Source: Acidimicrobiales bacterium
GTDB taxonomy: Bacteria > Actinomycetota > Acidimicrobiia > Acidimicrobiales > Palsa-688
Assembly (NCBI GenBank): GCA_019241495.1
Contig: JAFAWZ010000079.1
Location: 1-14,711, forward strand
Length of the DNA: 14,711 bases
Direction of reading: 5' to 3'
A program made the position numbers and the translations under genes. The notes beneath the pieces were generated by a model. It was not told where the DNA came from and ran no database searches. It was given only the letters and a program-made list of their open reading frames with translations. Positions 13,569 through 14,711 of this stretch are shown here, in pieces (the stretch's first letter is position 1; the number at the start of each line of letters is the position of its first letter).

Positions 13569-14711
13569 CAGGAGCGCCCCATCCCGAAGTAGGCAAAGCC
13601 GGCCGCCCGGGCGTCACCAGGCTGGAACATGTTGCGGGTGTCCACCACCGCCGCCTGGGCCATGGCGGCGGCCGCCCTCCCCAGGTCGAGGCGGCGGAAC
13701 TCGGGCCACTCGGTGAGCACCACCAGAGCAGAGGCACCCGTGCAGGCCTCGTAGGGGTCCTCGCACAGCTCGATGTCGAGGCCCTGCAGGTGGCCGTGGC
13801 CGGGGGCGGGCCGGGTCGGGTCGAAGGCCCGCACCCGCGCCCCCCGGTCGGCGAGCCGGGCCACGACGGCCAGGGCCGGGGACTCGCGCAGATCGTCGGT
13901 GCCGGCCTTGAAGGTCAAACCCCATGCCGCGACAGCGACCCCGGCCAGCCTTCCTCCAGCGGCCTGCTCGACCTGGCCGGCGACCCAGTCGAACTGGGCG
14001 TCGTTGGCCACCACCACCTCACGGAGCAGGGCGAAGTCGTACCCGTGCTGCGCAGCGATCCTTATCAGGGCGTTGATGTCCTTGGGGAAGCAGGATCCGC
14101 CCCACCCGGGGCCCGGCGCCAGATGGTCGGCACCGATGCGCCGGTCGAAGCTCATCCCGCGGATCACATCGACCGCATCGGCACCTACCGCGGCGCACAG
14201 GTTGGCGATGGCGTTGACGAAGGAAACCTTCGCGGCGAGGAACGCGTTGCACGCGTACTTGATGGTCTCCGACGACGCCGGGTCGGTGATGATCACCGGG
14301 GTATTCAAAGGCTCGTACAGCTCGGCCAACCTCTCCCCCGCACCGCGGTCGTCGCTGCCGATCACCACCCGGTCGGGGTGCAGCCAGTCGTGGACGGCGG
14401 TGCCCTCCCTCAGGAACTCGGGGTTCGACACTACGGCCGTGTCGGGGCGGCCCAGCGCAGCCACCACCTTCCCGGCCGACCCCACCGGGACGGTCGATTT
14501 GGTCACCACTACTGCGCCAGGCTTCAAATGTGGGGCTATCTGGGCCGACGCCTGCTCCACGAAGCGCAGGTCTGCGGCGCCGTCAGCCCCTTGGGGGGTG
14601 GGGACGCACAAGAACACGAAATCCGCGCTGGCGGCCGCCTGGCCCGAGTCGGTGGTGAAGGAGAGCCGGCCCTCGGCCAGGCCCTCGCGGATCAGCTCGT
14701 CGAGCCCTTCT
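13568..14711 (-). CDS. ugd: UDP-glucose 6-dehydrogenase, N-terminus outside window
   Basis: The enzyme oxidises UDP-glucose to UDP-glucuronate with two NAD. The visible 380 residues run from the window edge (EGLDELIREGLAEGRL) to the stop, and the frame is open across 14711. About 50-60 residues with the N-terminal dinucleotide-binding loop are missing. Evidence includes FVFLCVPTPQG, TKSTVPVGSAGKV, NPEFLREGTAVHDWLHPDRV, ETIKYACNAFLAAKVSFVN, and GGSCFPKD, which carries the catalytic cysteine (codon 14092-14090). The C-terminal domain has WGLTFKAGTDDLRESPAL and DPTRPAPG. GDP-mannose dehydrogenase is the usual alternative, but the coupled decarboxylase downstream makes UDP-glucose the likely substrate. 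Confidence 0.92.
   Translation of the reverse strand, partial: EGLDELIREGLAEGRLSFTTDSGQAAASADFVFLCVPTPQGADGAADLRFVEQASAQIAPHLKPGAVVVTKSTVPVGSAGKVVAALGRPDTAVVSNPEFLREGTAVHDWLHPDRVVIGSDDRGAGERLAELYEPLNTPVIITDPASSETIKYACNAFLAAKVSFVNAIANLCAAVGADAVDVIRGMSFDRRIGADHLAPGPGWGGSCFPKDINALIRIAAQHGYDFALLREVVVANDAQFDWVAGQVEQAAGGRLAGVAVAAWGLTFKAGTDDLRESPALAVVARLADRGARVRAFDPTRPAPGHGHLQGLDIELCEDPYEACTGASALVVLTEWPEFRRLDLGRAAAAMAQAAVVDTRNMFQPGDARAAGFAYFGMGRS

Noticed and set aside
12649..13737. Overlapping minus-strand frame of 362 codons over the decarboxylase and dehydrogenase genes
   Set aside because: It is a shifted shadow, rich in Arg, Gly and Pro. The other frame holds every catalytic motif of the decarboxylase.

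Overview
The window is very GC-rich DNA, densely packed with genes that use GC-ending codons and frequent GTG and TTG starts. It carries the two coenzyme F420 genes cofD and cofE beside a GDP-mannose-type nucleotidyltransferase and a WbbL-like glycosyltransferase. In Mycobacterium tuberculosis fbiA, fbiB, manB and wbbL1 lie together in the same way. This points to an actinobacterium. Several proteins resemble what I remember from Acidimicrobiia-type genomes, but the class is a guess. I see no rRNA, tRNA, CRISPR array, transposase or integrase, so this looks like chromosomal backbone.

Layout. Positions 1-2691 (-) hold the N-terminal 897 residues of a large glycosyltransferase: a GT2 domain followed by many membrane segments, with the C-terminus outside the window. 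Positions 2692-2876 are the only real intergenic regulatory region, with a promoter, an inverted repeat and a triple 13-bp repeat. It drives a 104-residue orphan protein (2877-3191, +). Next come a GDP-6-deoxy-mannose reductase-like enzyme (3194-4087, -) and three GT4 glycosyltransferases on alternating strands (4075-5235 -, 5219-6379 +, 6352-7452 -). The F420 pair cofD-cofE follows (7479-9112, +). The rest is one minus-strand run, read from the right edge leftwards: UDP-glucose dehydrogenase (partial), UDP-glucuronate decarboxylase, WbbL-like GT2, a membrane-anchored protein of unknown function, a sugar nucleotidyltransferase, and an SDR epimerase homologue that lacks its catalytic tyrosine.

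Together the minus-strand genes look like a cell-envelope polysaccharide cluster. They would supply GDP-mannose, GDP-6-deoxyhexose, UDP-glucuronate and UDP-xylose to five glycosyltransferases. The F420 genes are metabolically unrelated but share this neighbourhood in other actinobacteria.

The most unusual aspect is the architecture. There are six strand switches in about 6.5 kb (2.7-9.1 kb), and five of them have almost no intergenic DNA or overlap outright. The plus-strand genes (104-aa protein, one GT4, cofDE) therefore sit as antisense islands in an otherwise minus-strand run, an arrangement that resembles a noncontiguous operon. Other points of interest are the Tyr-to-Glu change in the epimerase active site, a 13-bp tandem duplication that rewrote a stop/start junction, and the promoter of the orphan gene. 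I found no clearly new biological system.
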